From contig NZ_WMKZ01000001.1 in assembly GCF_019024285.1 (NCBI RefSeq), forward strand, positions 124,001-188,000: a stretch of 64,000 nt of DNA, in the 5' to 3' direction. Below are positions 34,850 through 45,229 of the stretch, piece after piece. The position numbers were made by a program, and so were the translations under genes. The notes under the pieces are model-generated. The model searched no databases, was not told the origin of the DNA, and saw only the letters and a list, made by a program, of their open reading frames with translations. This stretch comes from Alkalihalobacterium elongatum. GTDB taxonomy: Bacteria; Bacillota; Bacilli; Bacillales; Bacillaceae_F. The number at the start of each line of letters is the position of its first letter. Within the stretch, counting starts at the first letter, position 1.

Positions 34850-35887
34850 TTAACGGAATGAATTTAATAGGTCTGTTCCCCAAACGCTTTCGTATTTCTC
34901 ATAAACTGGCTCTACTGCTTGGCGGAACGCTTCTAATTCTGCATCTGTCGGCTCATAGAATTCCATTCCAGCTTCTTTTAATTCTGCAATTTGCTCTGCT
35001 TCTTTTTCACGTGCAAGCTGGATTTGATATGCATTTGCATCAACAGCTGCAGCTCTTAAAACCTCTTGATCTTCTTCACTCATAGAGTCGAATAATTTCT
35101 TATTAATCCCTAATACTAGAGGATCATAAGAGTAATTCCACATTGTAATATAATCTTGAACTTCTGCTAACTGTGCAGAGTGGATAACATCAATTGGGTT
35201 TTCTTGTCCATCAATTGTGCCTTGTTGTAAAGAAGTAAATACTTCAGAGAAAGTCATAGTTGTCGGGTCTGCACCTAGCTCTCTCCATAGATCCGTGTAC
35301 ATGCTAATTCCAGGAATTCTAACTCTCATATTCGCCAAATCCTCTGGTGATGTAACAGGTTGTTTGCTGTTCGTTACTTGACGGAAACCATTTTGACCGA
35401 AACCTAAAGTTTCTACACCGTTTTCACGGATAATATCCTTAATTGCTTCTCCACCTTCACCACCTAATGCCGCATCGACATCATCTAGATCAGCAAATAA
35501 AAACGGTGCACTCACTACTCCTAATCTTTCATCCATAATTGAATAAATAATAGTAGAGTGATAAGACATATCTGTTGTTCCGTTCATCACTTGCTCTACC
35601 CCAGCACCACTATCTCCACCAGATAGCTGTTCATTCGGGTAAACCGAGATTTGAATTCGGCCATCTGTTGCTTCTGCAACATCTTCAGCTAACTTTTCAG
35701 CAGCGATAAACCACGTAGACGAGTTACCAACTGTAACAGACATTTTTAAATCATAACTTTTTTTCTCTTCATCCTCATTAGCATTGGAATCCTGTGAGCT
35801 TTCTCCGCCTGTTTCATTACTTCCACCACAAGCAACTAATGCAACCGAAAGCGCTACCATTAAGAACATCATCAGTAACCTTTTCAT
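34850..35887 (-). CDS. dctP: TRAP transporter substrate-binding lipoprotein (DctP)
   Basis: The 345-residue precursor has a lipobox (ALVACGG), then an acidic Ser/Asn linker and a DctP fold. RVRIPG carries the Arg that salt-bridges the substrate carboxylate in this family, and SEVFTSLQQGTIDGQENP is the usual ligand-pocket strand. AGGGGGAAG selects the ATG at 35887. It captures an organic acid outside the cell for DctQM. The gene follows the IclR gene after a few bases. Confidence 0.92.
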   Translation of the reverse strand: MKRLLMMFLMVALSVALVACGGSNETGGESSQDSNANEDEEKKSYDLKMSVTVGNSSTWFIAAEKLAEDVAEATDGRIQISVYPNEQLSGGDSGAGVEQVMNGTTDMSYHSTIIYSIMDERLGVVSAPFLFADLDDVDAALGGEGGEAIKDIIRENGVETLGFGQNGFRQVTNSKQPVTSPEDLANMRVRIPGISMYTDLWRELGADPTTMTFSEVFTSLQQGTIDGQENPIDVIHSAQLAEVQDYITMWNYSYDPLVLGINKKLFDSMSEEDQEVLRAAAVDANAYQIQLAREKEAEQIAELKEAGMEFYEPTDAELEAFRQAVEPVYEKYESVWGTDLLNSFR

Positions 35888-35914
35888 TGCTCTTCCCCCT
35901 TTAATCATTCTTTT

Positions 35915-36697
35915 TTATTTTTGATCACCACTAATTGTAGTGTGATACCCTTGGTAACCAAGCTCTAAAGATAGTTCTTTTGAATACTCCTTTAATAGTT
36001 GAATCGTTTCTGATGTTTTTTTATCATCAAAACGTAACGAAAAACCAGCTACGCATAAAGCGCCAATTGTACTTCCACTCACCTCACGAATAGGACAAGC
36101 GAAACCTTTTAAACCTAATTCATACTCCTCGTGGTCAATCGCGTATTGTTGTTCTCTTATTTTATAAATCTCTTTTCTTAAATCATCTTTATTCGTAATC
36201 GTATTTTTCGTATATGGCTTAAGTACCGTTTGTTCTAAGTAAAGCTCTAATTCAAAATCAGAAAATTCTGACAAAAATAACTTTCCAGAGGCTACAGTAT
36301 AAGGTGGTGACTGACTACCTGCCTCAACAACAATTCTAACCGTTTGCGAACTTTCTTCTTTTTGTAAATACGTTACTTGCTGGCCGTTGAAGGCTGCAAT
36401 CAACACACTTTCTCCTATTTCATCAGCAAACGATTTCATTAAAGGCTTAGCAATTGTCAAAAAATGAAAATGCGTTTGTGCTTGCAGCCCGATCCTTATA
36501 AAGTGATGAGACAACCTCATTCGATGGTCTGAAAGCTTTTCTATGTAGTGAAGATCCTCTAAATTTTGTAAAAATCGATGTAATGTACTTCGATGAATTC
36601 CCAGTTTCTCACATAGTTCAGACGGAGTCATTGGTGACACACTAAGTGCTTCAATTATCTCAAATGTTTTTTGTAAACTTTTATTTTTATAATTCAA
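35915..36697 (-). CDS. IclR-family transcriptional regulator
   Basis: The protein of about 260 residues has an N-terminal winged helix (LQKTFEIIEALSVSPMTPSELCEKLGIHRSTLHRFLQNLEDLHYIEK) and the IclR effector domain (ESVLIAAFNGQQVTYLQKEES... GLKGFACPIREVSGSTIGALCVAG). The frame begins at an ATG at 36736, but GAGGTG is well spaced for the TTG at 36697 (Leu-Asn-Tyr-Lys). It is the first gene of the operon, so it likely controls its own transcription in response to the imported acid or its CoA ester. Confidence 0.88.
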   Translation of the reverse strand: MNYKNKSLQKTFEIIEALSVSPMTPSELCEKLGIHRSTLHRFLQNLEDLHYIEKLSDHRMRLSHHFIRIGLQAQTHFHFLTIAKPLMKSFADEIGESVLIAAFNGQQVTYLQKEESSQTVRIVVEAGSQSPPYTVASGKLFLSEFSDFELELYLEQTVLKPYTKNTITNKDDLRKEIYKIREQQYAIDHEEYELGLKGFACPIREVSGSTIGALCVAGFSLRFDDKKTSETIQLLKEYSKELSLELGYQGYHTTISGDQK

Positions 36698-36736
36698 AGA
36701 CTCACCTCTTTTCACATAGTGAAAAACTTGTTTCAA

Positions 36737-37221
36737 TATGTAAAATATACCTTTGAATGATTATACATGTCAATATTTTTATAATATTTAAATTTATCAG
36801 ATAATAATTTTGATTAATTATGTGAGTAAAGATAAATATTAACTAATAATAGCTTTCGCTCCTTTAATATACTAGTAAAGTTTAATCTTCACTAAACAAG
36901 ATTCTATAATTATCAATTTCCTTTACATATATCAATAGGTTTTAGATAATTAGTCAAAAATGTATTTTTATTCATTAGTTTTTTAAAATACTATTCAGAG
37001 ATAGTACTATTAGGTAGAAAATAGTTAAAAATAAGAAAGTAGTCACATATATAAAATTTTCATCGTTTTATTAACATTCTATTAAAACTGACTCGAAATA
37101 TATAAAACAACCCGAAAAATAACACTATTATTAAGTGAGATTTTTCGGGTAACTTTTATTTAGATCAAGCGGTCTTATTTTGAAGATTTCACACCAAACC
37201 AACTTCTAACCTATATCATTT
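36737..37221. other. Intergenic between the two catabolic operons
   Basis: This very AT-rich gap contains the hydantoin-operon terminator (37110-37150) and presumably the promoter of the IclR operon near 36740-36800. No ORF with a ribosome site and no clear operator palindrome was found. Confidence 0.5.
37110..37150 (-). terminator. Terminator of the hydantoin operon
   Basis: Stem ACCCGAAAAA / TTTTTCGGGT on a 21-nt loop, about 70 bp past the hydantoinase stop. Confidence 0.8.
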
Positions 37222-38616
37222 CTACTTTATCGTATCGTAACAATAGCCAAATGCATTTCTTCGAACAAATTGTCCATCGCCTAATTGGCCAATGAATTGC
37301 CCATTTTTTACTATCTGCTTTCCGCGTAAAAAGACGTCTGTTGGGGCTCCAGTCGTTTCAAAACCTTCAAACATATCGTAATCTAAGCCTTGGTGAGAGG
37401 TAGATTGAGAGATGGTTTGCTGTTTGCTAGGATCAAATAAAACAATATCTGCATCACTACCAACAGCTATCGTTCCTTTTGCAGGAAACAACCCCATCAC
37501 TTTTGCAGGCGTTGTTGAAAGTTGGTCAACCATCTTATTTAAAGATAGCTTTCCTTCAAGAACACCATGTGTGTGGAGCAATGTTAAGCGGTGTTCGATT
37601 CCATTTCCGCCATTAGGAATTTTCCTAAAGTCGTCTTTGCCTAGCTCTTTTTGTCCATTAAAATTAAACGCACAATGGTCTGATCCTATTGCCTCTATCG
37701 TTCCGTCTTTTAATGCATTCCAAAGGGCATCAATGTGTCGCTGTTCTCTTAATGGCGGTGAACATACATACTTTCCGCCCTCGAAGTTTGGTTTTTTTAA
37801 TTCATCTATCGTTAAAAGTAAATAATGTGGACAAGTTTCTGCATAAATTGGTAATCCCTTTGCTTTAGCTGCACGAATCACTTCAGCTGGCTCGTCTCCA
37901 CTAACATGAACGATGAAAAGAGGCGCACCAACGATTTCTGCTATCGAAATCGCTCGGTAAGTCGCTTCCGTTTCCACTTCGATCGGTCGGCTCACTGCAT
38001 GATAGAAAGGCTCAGTTTGGTTATTTTCAATACATTTTTCTTGAAGCAAACTTATCAAGTCACCGTTTTCACAGTGAACCATCACCAATGCCCCTTCGTC
38101 TTTGGCAGCTGCTAACGTTTTGTACATCGTTGCATCATCAATCATTAAATCGTTTTTATAAGCCATAAATACCTTTAGCGTGGGTATCCCTTCTTTAACA
38201 ATTGTAGGAATTTCTTCAATGACATCATCTCTTAAATCGGTTACCCCAATATGAAAGCCATAATCGATGGCAGAAGACCCCTCAGCTCGTTGCTTCCAGC
38301 GATCAACCCCATCCATTAACGTTTTTCCCTTTGGTTGTAATGCAAAGTCGACGACAGTCGTAGTTCCACCAATAGCTGCTGCCACTGATTCTGTTTTCCA
38401 AGGGGCAGTTACCGTTCCCCCGAACGGACTTTCAATATGTGTATGTTCATCTATCATCCCAGGCAAAATTAATTTACCTGTCGCATCAACCACTTCAGCA
38501 TCCACTTCTGATATGTTTCTTCCGATTTGGACTACTTTTCCACTCTCTATTAAAATATCAGCTTCATACGTATCTGAACTAGTAACGATTGTTCCGTTTT
38601 TAATTAATTTTTTCAT
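37222..38616 (-). CDS. hydA: D-hydantoinase / dihydropyrimidinase
   Basis: The 464-residue amidohydrolase has the binuclear-metal ligands of the family: HTH (DEHTHIESPFGGT), the Lys to be carbamylated (TLKVFMAYK), His in VHCENG, His in IVHVSG and Asp in IGSDHC. It opens the five- or six-membered cyclic imide ring of hydantoins or dihydropyrimidines to N-carbamoyl acids, substrates for the two M20 hydrolases in the same operon. It is the last gene, after a 16-bp gap. Confidence 0.9.
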   Translation of the reverse strand: MKKLIKNGTIVTSSDTYEADILIESGKVVQIGRNISEVDAEVVDATGKLILPGMIDEHTHIESPFGGTVTAPWKTESVAAAIGGTTTVVDFALQPKGKTLMDGVDRWKQRAEGSSAIDYGFHIGVTDLRDDVIEEIPTIVKEGIPTLKVFMAYKNDLMIDDATMYKTLAAAKDEGALVMVHCENGDLISLLQEKCIENNQTEPFYHAVSRPIEVETEATYRAISIAEIVGAPLFIVHVSGDEPAEVIRAAKAKGLPIYAETCPHYLLLTIDELKKPNFEGGKYVCSPPLREQRHIDALWNALKDGTIEAIGSDHCAFNFNGQKELGKDDFRKIPNGGNGIEHRLTLLHTHGVLEGKLSLNKMVDQLSTTPAKVMGLFPAKGTIAVGSDADIVLFDPSKQQTISQSTSHQGLDYDMFEGFETTGAPTDVFLRGKQIVKNGQFIGQLGDGQFVRRNAFGYCYDTIK

Positions 38617-38632
38617 TCCTATACCTCCAATG

Positions 38633-39868
38633 TTATTGACTAAGCTTTTCTATTGTACGAGCCAACACTTTAATGCCTGTGACAATTTCTGCTGTTGCCG
38701 TAAACTCTGTCGGTGCATGACTTATCCCATTTTGACTGGGAACAAAAATCATGTTTGCCGGAACTTGGCGTGACATGATGAGCGCATCATGATAAGCCCC
38801 GCTAGCCATTACTTTTGCTGAGCAGCCCACTTCATCGCAGCTCTCTTTAAGCAACTGAACAACTTCCTTATTCAACCGTGAAGGGACATCATCGCTTTTG
38901 ATCGTGAATTGGTAGGATAATTCACGTTTGGCCATAATTGTGGTAACTCCTTTGGAAAGTTCGGAAATAATTCGTTTTTTCTTTTCTGCATCAATGTCTC
39001 TAATATCAATTGTCATCTCAATTCGCTCTGGGATGACATTACTGGCTCCTGGTGTAATCACGGCTTTTCCGACCGTACCTACACTCGTTTCACTTACATT
39101 ATTTTTTGTGAGATGTTCTACTAATAGAACGACTTCAGCTGCTGCGGGCATCGGGTCTTTTCGGATTGACATTGGCGTGCTGCCCGCATGACGTTGTTCA
39201 CCATAAATGATAAGCTGTATATCTGTTGGAGCAGCTATAACGTCAACAATACCAATCTCTTTATGCTCTGTTTCTAGTACAGCACCTTGTTCTACGTGTA
39301 GTTCAATGAAATTTTTAATTTTTTCGGGGGCAAGTTGTTCTGTTAATACCTTTTTGGGGTCACATCCATTTTGTACAAGTACTTCTTTTAAAGATAAGTG
39401 GTCTTTATCTATCCAGGCTTCAAGATCTTCCTCATTGATCATCCCTGTTAAGGCACGGCTACCTAGACAACCAACGCCAAATCTTGTTGGTTCCTCTGAC
39501 GCAAAAATGACGAGGACGATATCATGTTTTGGTTTATAGTTTTCTAGCTGTAAAAGTCGAATTGCTTCAAGAGCGCCAAAAACTCCAACAACCCCATCAT
39601 ACTTTCCGCCATGTGTTGGGGCATCTAAATGTGACCCCGTCCACACTTGAGAAAGATCTCGGTCTACACCTTCCCACGTACCAAAAATATTTCCGATTTC
39701 ATCTTCTGCTATTTTTAATCCGAGCTCATGCATTTGATTTTTTATATATTCTTTTGCGAGTGTATCATGTTCGGTATATACGACACGCGTGACGCCATGT
39801 GTAGGCGTTTCAGTAAATTGAGCTAATTTCTCTATATGATCTTCAATTCTCTGTTCAAGACTTTTCAA
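38633..39868 (-). CDS. M20-family N-carbamoyl-amino acid hydrolase (copy 2)
   Basis: The 411-residue zinc hydrolase has GSHLDAPTHGGKYDGVVGV, EEPTRFGVGCLGS and ELHVEQGAVLE, the metal-binding blocks of N-carbamoyl-L-amino acid hydrolases, allantoate and ureidoglycolate amidohydrolases. It is a paralogue of the gene at 42147 but differs at metal-site neighbours (Ala-Pro-Thr-His versus Thr-Val-Pro-Asn), suggesting another substrate. AAGGAGG precedes the start. It removes the carbamoyl group, releasing ammonia and carbon dioxide. Confidence 0.85.
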   Translation of the reverse strand: MKSLEQRIEDHIEKLAQFTETPTHGVTRVVYTEHDTLAKEYIKNQMHELGLKIAEDEIGNIFGTWEGVDRDLSQVWTGSHLDAPTHGGKYDGVVGVFGALEAIRLLQLENYKPKHDIVLVIFASEEPTRFGVGCLGSRALTGMINEEDLEAWIDKDHLSLKEVLVQNGCDPKKVLTEQLAPEKIKNFIELHVEQGAVLETEHKEIGIVDVIAAPTDIQLIIYGEQRHAGSTPMSIRKDPMPAAAEVVLLVEHLTKNNVSETSVGTVGKAVITPGASNVIPERIEMTIDIRDIDAEKKKRIISELSKGVTTIMAKRELSYQFTIKSDDVPSRLNKEVVQLLKESCDEVGCSAKVMASGAYHDALIMSRQVPANMIFVPSQNGISHAPTEFTATAEIVTGIKVLARTIEKLSQ

Positions 39869-39892
39869 ATAGGTTTCCTCCTTTCAAGGTAA

Positions 39893-39916
39893 AAGAGTGG
39901 ACTAGGTCCACCCTTT
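39893..39916 (-). terminator. Internal attenuator in the hydantoin operon
   Basis: On the minus strand GGGTGGAC-cta-GTCCACTC is followed by TTTT, between the racemase and the second carbamoylase genes. It could lower expression of the last two genes. Confidence 0.5.
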
Positions 39917-39973
39917 ATTATTTAATTTTATTATTTGTAATATTATGAATATAATTGATACACCTTCTCAAAT

Positions 39974-40708
39974 CTATTTGCTGCCAAACTGGTTTAGTAG
40001 TCCTATATACGGCTTTTTCTCTGGTGATTTATACGTCTTTAACTTACTTGTCGTTTTTCCAAGGTCGACAATTGCTTCAGCAAATTTTACTCCAGCGACA
40101 ACTCCATCGATTACAGGGACGCCTAGCTCTTGCTCTAATTGATTAGCAAACTCCGCCATACCAGCACAGCCGAGTAATATTGCTTCTGCATCATCTTCGG
40201 CAACAGCTCTTTTTCCTTCTTGCCTAAGCATTTCGATTCCTCTCTCGGGGTCTCGTTCAAAATCTAGTACACACATTGGAGTCGTGCGAATTTGAACGAC
40301 ACGATGTTCCATTCCGTAACCTGCAACTAGTTCTTCTAACATCGTTTTTATTCGTGGTAGGACCGTTACAACTGAAAATCTCGCGGCTAACATTGAAGCC
40401 ATATACATTGACGCTTCAGCAATTCCGATTACAGGCGCATTCGTCACCTCACGAGCAGCTTGAAGGCCAGGATCACCGTAGCAGGCAATAACGTAGGCAT
40501 CAACACCTTCACTTTCACCTTTTATGACTTCTTCTAACACGCCTGGAATACTCAAATACTCATCGTAAAACGATTCAATTGATGCTGGCCCCATTTGTGG
40601 ACTAACCGCAATAATTTCGGTATCATCTCTTTTTACGCTTAATGCTGCGCTTTCAAATCCCTTTGTCATTTCCCATGTCGTATTCGGATTAATTACTTTT
40701 ATTTTCAT
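39974..40708 (-). CDS. hyuE: Hydantoin racemase (Asp/Glu racemase family)
   Basis: The 244-residue protein has the two catalytic cysteine blocks of the family (VIACYGDPGL and ILLGCAGMAEF) and the N-terminal INPNTTWEMT motif of hydantoin racemases. It interconverts D- and L-5-substituted hydantoins so that a stereospecific ring-opening enzyme can use both. Its start overlaps the permease stop (TAATG). Confidence 0.88.
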   Translation of the reverse strand: MKIKVINPNTTWEMTKGFESAALSVKRDDTEIIAVSPQMGPASIESFYDEYLSIPGVLEEVIKGESEGVDAYVIACYGDPGLQAAREVTNAPVIGIAEASMYMASMLAARFSVVTVLPRIKTMLEELVAGYGMEHRVVQIRTTPMCVLDFERDPERGIEMLRQEGKRAVAEDDAEAILLGCAGMAEFANQLEQELGVPVIDGVVAGVKFAEAIVDLGKTTSKLKTYKSPEKKPYIGLLNQFGSK

Positions 40709-42132
40709 TAAATGACCTCCTTGTCTTTTGACTGCTCATCGAGAAGATGTTTCACTTCAATTTTTCCAAAGATTTCAGGTTGATAGTATTTTTTAGCAAT
40801 CCAATATTTCATAAGTGGGTAGTAGAGAATGTTTGAGATTACAAAAGCTGTAATAAACCCTACATCTGGGAAGAAAAATACCGACAAACCTGCTGGGACA
40901 TAGGCGATAAGTGCTGCTGGATTAATATTATTCCAGTAACGATATTGTCCTCCAGATTTATACAGTTCTTCAATATTTAATTGACGTTTTCGTAATAGGT
41001 AATAATCACAGAACATAATACCAGCGATTGGGGAAAGTAATGACGATATAATGATTAAAATGGTTGGCATAAAATCTGCGAATGCCCATGGTTGCATAAG
41101 TAAACCGATAATACCTGCGATAATTGCACCGTGTGCGAATTTAATCTTTTTCGGGAAGTAATTTACGATAATATAGCCTGGTGGTAATAGGTTTGCACTA
41201 ATATTTGTAGACCATTGCGCTAAAATAACGAATGCTAGACAGACAATTAAGATAAACGGGTGCCCTTCTCCAAGTACTACCGTCATCATTTCGATTGGAT
41301 TCCAGTTTCCTGTCGCTACCCCACTCGTCATTCCAATAATTGTGAATAGTATCATCGAGCTTAGTAGACCAGCTGAATGGGCAATCGCACTTCCTTTATT
41401 CGCCTGCATCCAAGTCCCTTTTTTGTCAGACGGTTTTACTTTTAAAAATCTCGTAAAGTCCGATGCGTTGAGAGCCATTGTAATATAAAGACCCATAAAT
41501 ACGACGACACCGTAACCTAACGAAAGACCTCCGTCACCGCTAAGAGCAAATAATGAGCCAAGCGTAATATCAAACTTTGCCATTATTAAATATTGAAGAT
41601 AAATTCCAATGATTAAAATACTTGGAGCTGCAAGCATTTCAAACTTTTTAATTGCGTTAATCCCAAAGGCTGTATTTATGATTTGAACGGCACCAAATAA
41701 AATAATGAGCAATGTGATATTTGAGTATCCAAGGAGTATTTTCATAATTTCATTGAGTGCAAAGGCGCCCATCCATGTTTGAAAACCGAACCAGAATATC
41801 GCAGGGATCGCACGAACTGTGGCTGGGATGTGTGTTCCTAAATAACCGAAACATGCTCTAATGTATACCGCATACGGAATTCCATATTTAATTCCGAAGT
41901 CTCCAAGTAATGTGAGGAGGGCAACAACCACAAGATTCCCTAATAGAGCGGCAAGGACAATTTGGGTAGGAGACAAGGAAGGAAAAAGTTGGGCCGCAGT
42001 AATAAAGGTAACAAGTTGAACAGCAATACCAACCCAAAGGAGGAAAAATCCAAATGTGCCGATATTTCGTTCTGAATCGAGAGTCGGGATAATATCTTTT
42101 CCTGTTAAACTAAGACCTTTATTTTCCTTCAT
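40708..42132 (-). CDS. NCS1-family hydantoin/allantoin/nucleobase permease
   Basis: The 474-residue protein of about 12 helices has NCS1 features: a cytosolic start ([39 protein letters not shown]), the [37 protein letters not shown] block and [17 protein letters not shown]. It resembles the hydantoin transporter Mhp1 and allantoin permeases. It is the uptake step for the operon. Confidence 0.88.
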   Translation of the reverse strand: MKENKGLSLTGKDIIPTLDSERNIGTFGFFLLWVGIAVQLVTFITAAQLFPSLSPTQIVLAALLGNLVVVALLTLLGDFGIKYGIPYAVYIRACFGYLGTHIPATVRAIPAIFWFGFQTWMGAFALNEIMKILLGYSNITLLIILFGAVQIINTAFGINAIKKFEMLAAPSILIIGIYLQYLIMAKFDITLGSLFALSGDGGLSLGYGVVVFMGLYITMALNASDFTRFLKVKPSDKKGTWMQANKGSAIAHSAGLLSSMILFTIIGMTSGVATGNWNPIEMMTVVLGEGHPFILIVCLAFVILAQWSTNISANLLPPGYIIVNYFPKKIKFAHGAIIAGIIGLLMQPWAFADFMPTILIIISSLLSPIAGIMFCDYYLLRKRQLNIEELYKSGGQYRYWNNINPAALIAYVPAGLSVFFFPDVGFITAFVISNILYYPLMKYWIAKKYYQPEIFGKIEVKHLLDEQSKDKEVI

Positions 42133-42146
42133 TTAAAAAACTCCCT

Positions 42147-43397
42147 TCAGCTTTTCATATAGTTTAATGTTGTTTCAAGTAACAGTGACGTTCCTACTTC
42201 GATATCTTCTATACTTGCCCATTCGTTTGGGTTATGGCTAATGCCATTTTTACAGCGGACAAATAGTAAGCCAATATCGGTAATTTCACTCATTATCATT
42301 GCATCGTGTCCAGCCCCACTGATCATCATTGGTGGTGCTTCTAATCCAAGGGTATCACCTACTTTTCTCATCGTTTCGATAATATGAACTGCACATTGAA
42401 TTGGATCTTGTATGAGATGTTCGGTTATGTCATAGGTTAGCCTCCTTTTCTCACATATTTGGTTTACTGCTTTTTTTACATCTCGCAGCGCATCATTTCT
42501 TCTTTTTAAATCTATATCTCGTAAATCAAGAGTGAACTCTACATATTCCGGGATTACATTTGTTCCATTTGGAAAAGCTTCAATCTTCCCTACGGTTGCA
42601 ACAGTGGCAGCGGAAGGATCCTTTGTCGCAATCGTTTCAATCGCTTGAATAACTTCTGCAGCCCCTCCCATCGGATCATTTCGTAATGACATTGGCACAG
42701 TTCCTGCGTGCCCCGATTGTCCTTGGATCTTAACAGAGAGCCAGCTTGGACCTGCAATGCCTGTCACAATACCAATAGGCTTATCTACCAATTCTAAATA
42801 TGGTCCTTGCTCGATATGCATTTCTAAAAATACTTTTACTTGGTCAGGAGTGCGCTTTACCGTTGCTAATAGATTCGGGTTTAACTTGACATTTTTAAGC
42901 GCTTCAGCCCGAGTAATTCCTTTTTCATCTTTGGCTTGTAAATCTTTTTCTGTAGCTGTTCCCACCATTGCTCGGCTACCAAATAAGCCACCCTGAAACC
43001 TCGTACCTTCTTCATCACTAAATGAAATGACTTCTAATGGATGGGGAAGCTGGAGGTTTTCTTCTTGAATAATGGTTGCAATTTCAATTCCACCGATAAC
43101 CCCAATTGTCCCATCAAAATTACCACCGTTTGGTACCGTATCGATATGTGAGCCAATAATGACAGCAGGGGCCTTAGTGTCCGTTCCTTCTCTCCTGCCA
43201 ATGACATTACCAGCGTGGTCGGTACGAACGGTTAACCCCGCCTCCACCATCCACCTCTTTATAAGCTGAAGTCCTTTCTGGTCTTCTAACGTTAATGCCT
43301 TCCGAGTCACACCTCCTTGCTCTGTCTTTCCTATTTGGGAAAGTTCTTCGATTCTACGTAACATTCGCTGTTGATTAACCTTCAATAACTGTCTCAT
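42147..43397 (-). CDS. hyuC: M20-family N-carbamoyl-L-amino acid hydrolase (copy 1)
   Basis: The 416-residue zinc hydrolase has GSHIDTVPNGGNFDGTIGV, SDEEGTRFQGGLFGSRAM and EMHIEQGPYLE, the canonical blocks of HyuC/AtzE-like carbamoylases, plus a dimerisation domain (GQSGHAGTVPMSLRNDP). It hydrolyses N-carbamoyl amino acids produced by HyuAB or the hydantoinase. It lies between hyuB and the permease, as in known hyuABC operons. Confidence 0.87.
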   Translation of the reverse strand: MRQLLKVNQQRMLRRIEELSQIGKTEQGGVTRKALTLEDQKGLQLIKRWMVEAGLTVRTDHAGNVIGRREGTDTKAPAVIIGSHIDTVPNGGNFDGTIGVIGGIEIATIIQEENLQLPHPLEVISFSDEEGTRFQGGLFGSRAMVGTATEKDLQAKDEKGITRAEALKNVKLNPNLLATVKRTPDQVKVFLEMHIEQGPYLELVDKPIGIVTGIAGPSWLSVKIQGQSGHAGTVPMSLRNDPMGGAAEVIQAIETIATKDPSAATVATVGKIEAFPNGTNVIPEYVEFTLDLRDIDLKRRNDALRDVKKAVNQICEKRRLTYDITEHLIQDPIQCAVHIIETMRKVGDTLGLEAPPMMISGAGHDAMIMSEITDIGLLFVRCKNGISHNPNEWASIEDIEVGTSLLLETTLNYMKS

Positions 43398-43442
43398 ACA
43401 AACTCCTTCCCCTACATCCCTTTAACGCACTGCTCCATCGAT

Positions 43443-43455
43443 GGTGCCTGGCACC
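43443..43455. repeat. GGTGCCTGGCACC palindrome
   Basis: Perfect palindrome core in the 68-bp gap between hyuB and hyuC; CGATGGTGCCTGGCACCCC. Confidence 0.6.
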
Positions 43456-43465
43456 CCTGTTGTAG

Positions 43466-45229
43466 TTAGCTTCTTAGAGCTGTGGTTTTTTCTTGATCAA
43501 TTGTTAGGTGCTCGGTAATGGCGACACCGTATTCTTTTTCAGCCATTTCAATGGTGATGAACTCATCAATGACATCGGCTAACACTTGCTCTGGTTCACG
43601 CTCGAATGGGTTACCGTAGCCTCCTCCACTCGGACCTGTTAGAAGTAAGGTATCACCTTTCTTCATCGTCGTATTCGGTACCATCGATGGAAGGTGTTTC
43701 TCCCGTTCGGTACCTGCATTTAATGTAACTGCACCAACGTAACCATCTTCCCCTCCAGCAAAGCCCCAAGGTGCATGCTTATGACCATCTGCCTCTAAAG
43801 ACACACTACCATCCTCTAAGAATGTCATTTCTTTAATTGAGCCGATCCCCCCGCGCCACTGTCCAGCTGCACAAGCTTCATTCCGTAATTCATAACGAGT
43901 CACTCGAAGTGGATAATGTGACTCGATATCTTCAATTGGATTATTACGAGTATTTGCATAAAGCGTATCTACCGCATCCATTCCGTTCATCCCACTTCTA
44001 CCTCCATAACTTCCTTCCATGATGTCCATGAACACCCAGTAATCCTCGTCTTTGAGTCCACTGTACGAGACAACTTTTAAATTCCCAACTCCTGCACTAA
44101 TTTGATTCGGAACTACCTGCCCTAACGCTTTCATCAGCGTACTAGCAACGATATTTCCTGGACAAAACCTTGCAATTGTTGGTGCTGGGAAAATCGGATT
44201 ACATATGGTTCCTTTTGGTGCTGTAATTGTAATTGGGCGAATTAACCCCGAGTTTTGCGGGATATGACCAAATGTATTCGAATCTAGTAATATAGAACGT
44301 AGCGTTAAATAAATTGCACAATCGACTGTACCTTCAAAAGGCATATTAATCGGACGGTCCACTTGTGGGGATGTTCCCGTTAAGTCGATGCTAATATCAC
44401 TTCCGTCAATCGTAACGGTCACTGCAATCTTTAAATCTTTCTTGTGAACATCATCACTATCTAAATAGCCATCGACAAACCCTTCAGCGTAGTATGTGCC
44501 ATTTGGCAGTTTCTCAATTTCATTTCTTAGCATCGTCTCTGAATATTTCATCAAGTCTTCACTAGCAGCTAGAACAGTAACTAAGCTATATTTCTCTATT
44601 AATTCAACATATCGATCCGCCCCAATTTTAGCTGCGGCAATCTGTGCTTCAATATCGCCAACAACCATATCTGAAGCACGAATATTATCTCGTAAAATGT
44701 TCCAAATAAAACGGTTCTTAACCCCCTTTTCATAAACCTTAATCGCCTTAAACTGTAGTCCTTCAGCATAAGCATCAACAGCGTCTACGATCCCGCAGCT
44801 CCCAGGTGTTAGAGCACCAATATCTAAGTGATGCGCTGTTGTAACTGAAAATCCAATGAGCTCATCCTGATAGAATACTGGAACACAAATACCGATATCT
44901 GGACCGTGAGAAGCACCATGGTACGTAGAGTTGTGCATAATCACATCGCCTGGGTAAAACTCTTCTCCGCGTTCTTCAAAAATTTTCAAAATTCCTCGAA
45001 CATAACCAGGGATCGGACCAGATTGAAGCGGGGTACTTTGTGTTGACTCACATAGCTGTTGGATGTTCATATCTACTAATGCACATCCAAAATCTTCAGA
45101 TTCACGAATAATACTGGAATATGACATTCTCGCAAGCTTGTGGCCCATTTCAATTGCTATATTTTCAAGTGCCCCACGAATTACTTGAGACGTAATTGGA
45201 TCAATCTTTTGTTGTTTAATAGATTTCAT
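43466..45229 (-). CDS. hyuB: Hydantoinase/oxoprolinase subunit B
   Basis: The 587-residue protein has hydantoinase-B signatures: SSIIRESEDFGCALVD, GDVIMHNSTYHGASHGPDIGICVPVFY (with HHLDIG shortly after), RPINMPFEGTVDCA and the C-terminal GGEDGYVGA...GPSGGGYGNPFERE. With HyuA it opens hydantoin or oxoproline-type rings using ATP. The start overlaps the hyuA stop by one base, giving coupled translation. Confidence 0.9.
   Translation of the reverse strand: MKSIKQQKIDPITSQVIRGALENIAIEMGHKLARMSYSSIIRESEDFGCALVDMNIQQLCESTQSTPLQSGPIPGYVRGILKIFEERGEEFYPGDVIMHNSTYHGASHGPDIGICVPVFYQDELIGFSVTTAHHLDIGALTPGSCGIVDAVDAYAEGLQFKAIKVYEKGVKNRFIWNILRDNIRASDMVVGDIEAQIAAAKIGADRYVELIEKYSLVTVLAASEDLMKYSETMLRNEIEKLPNGTYYAEGFVDGYLDSDDVHKKDLKIAVTVTIDGSDISIDLTGTSPQVDRPINMPFEGTVDCAIYLTLRSILLDSNTFGHIPQNSGLIRPITITAPKGTICNPIFPAPTIARFCPGNIVASTLMKALGQVVPNQISAGVGNLKVVSYSGLKDEDYWVFMDIMEGSYGGRSGMNGMDAVDTLYANTRNNPIEDIESHYPLRVTRYELRNEACAAGQWRGGIGSIKEMTFLEDGSVSLEADGHKHAPWGFAGGEDGYVGAVTLNAGTEREKHLPSMVPNTTMKKGDTLLLTGPSGGGYGNPFEREPEQVLADVIDEFITIEMAEKEYGVAITEHLTIDQEKTTALRS

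Noticed and set aside
36737-37109. Catabolite (cre) or IclR operator in the large AT-rich gap
   Set aside because: No clear palindrome or cre-like sequence; only AT-rich runs.
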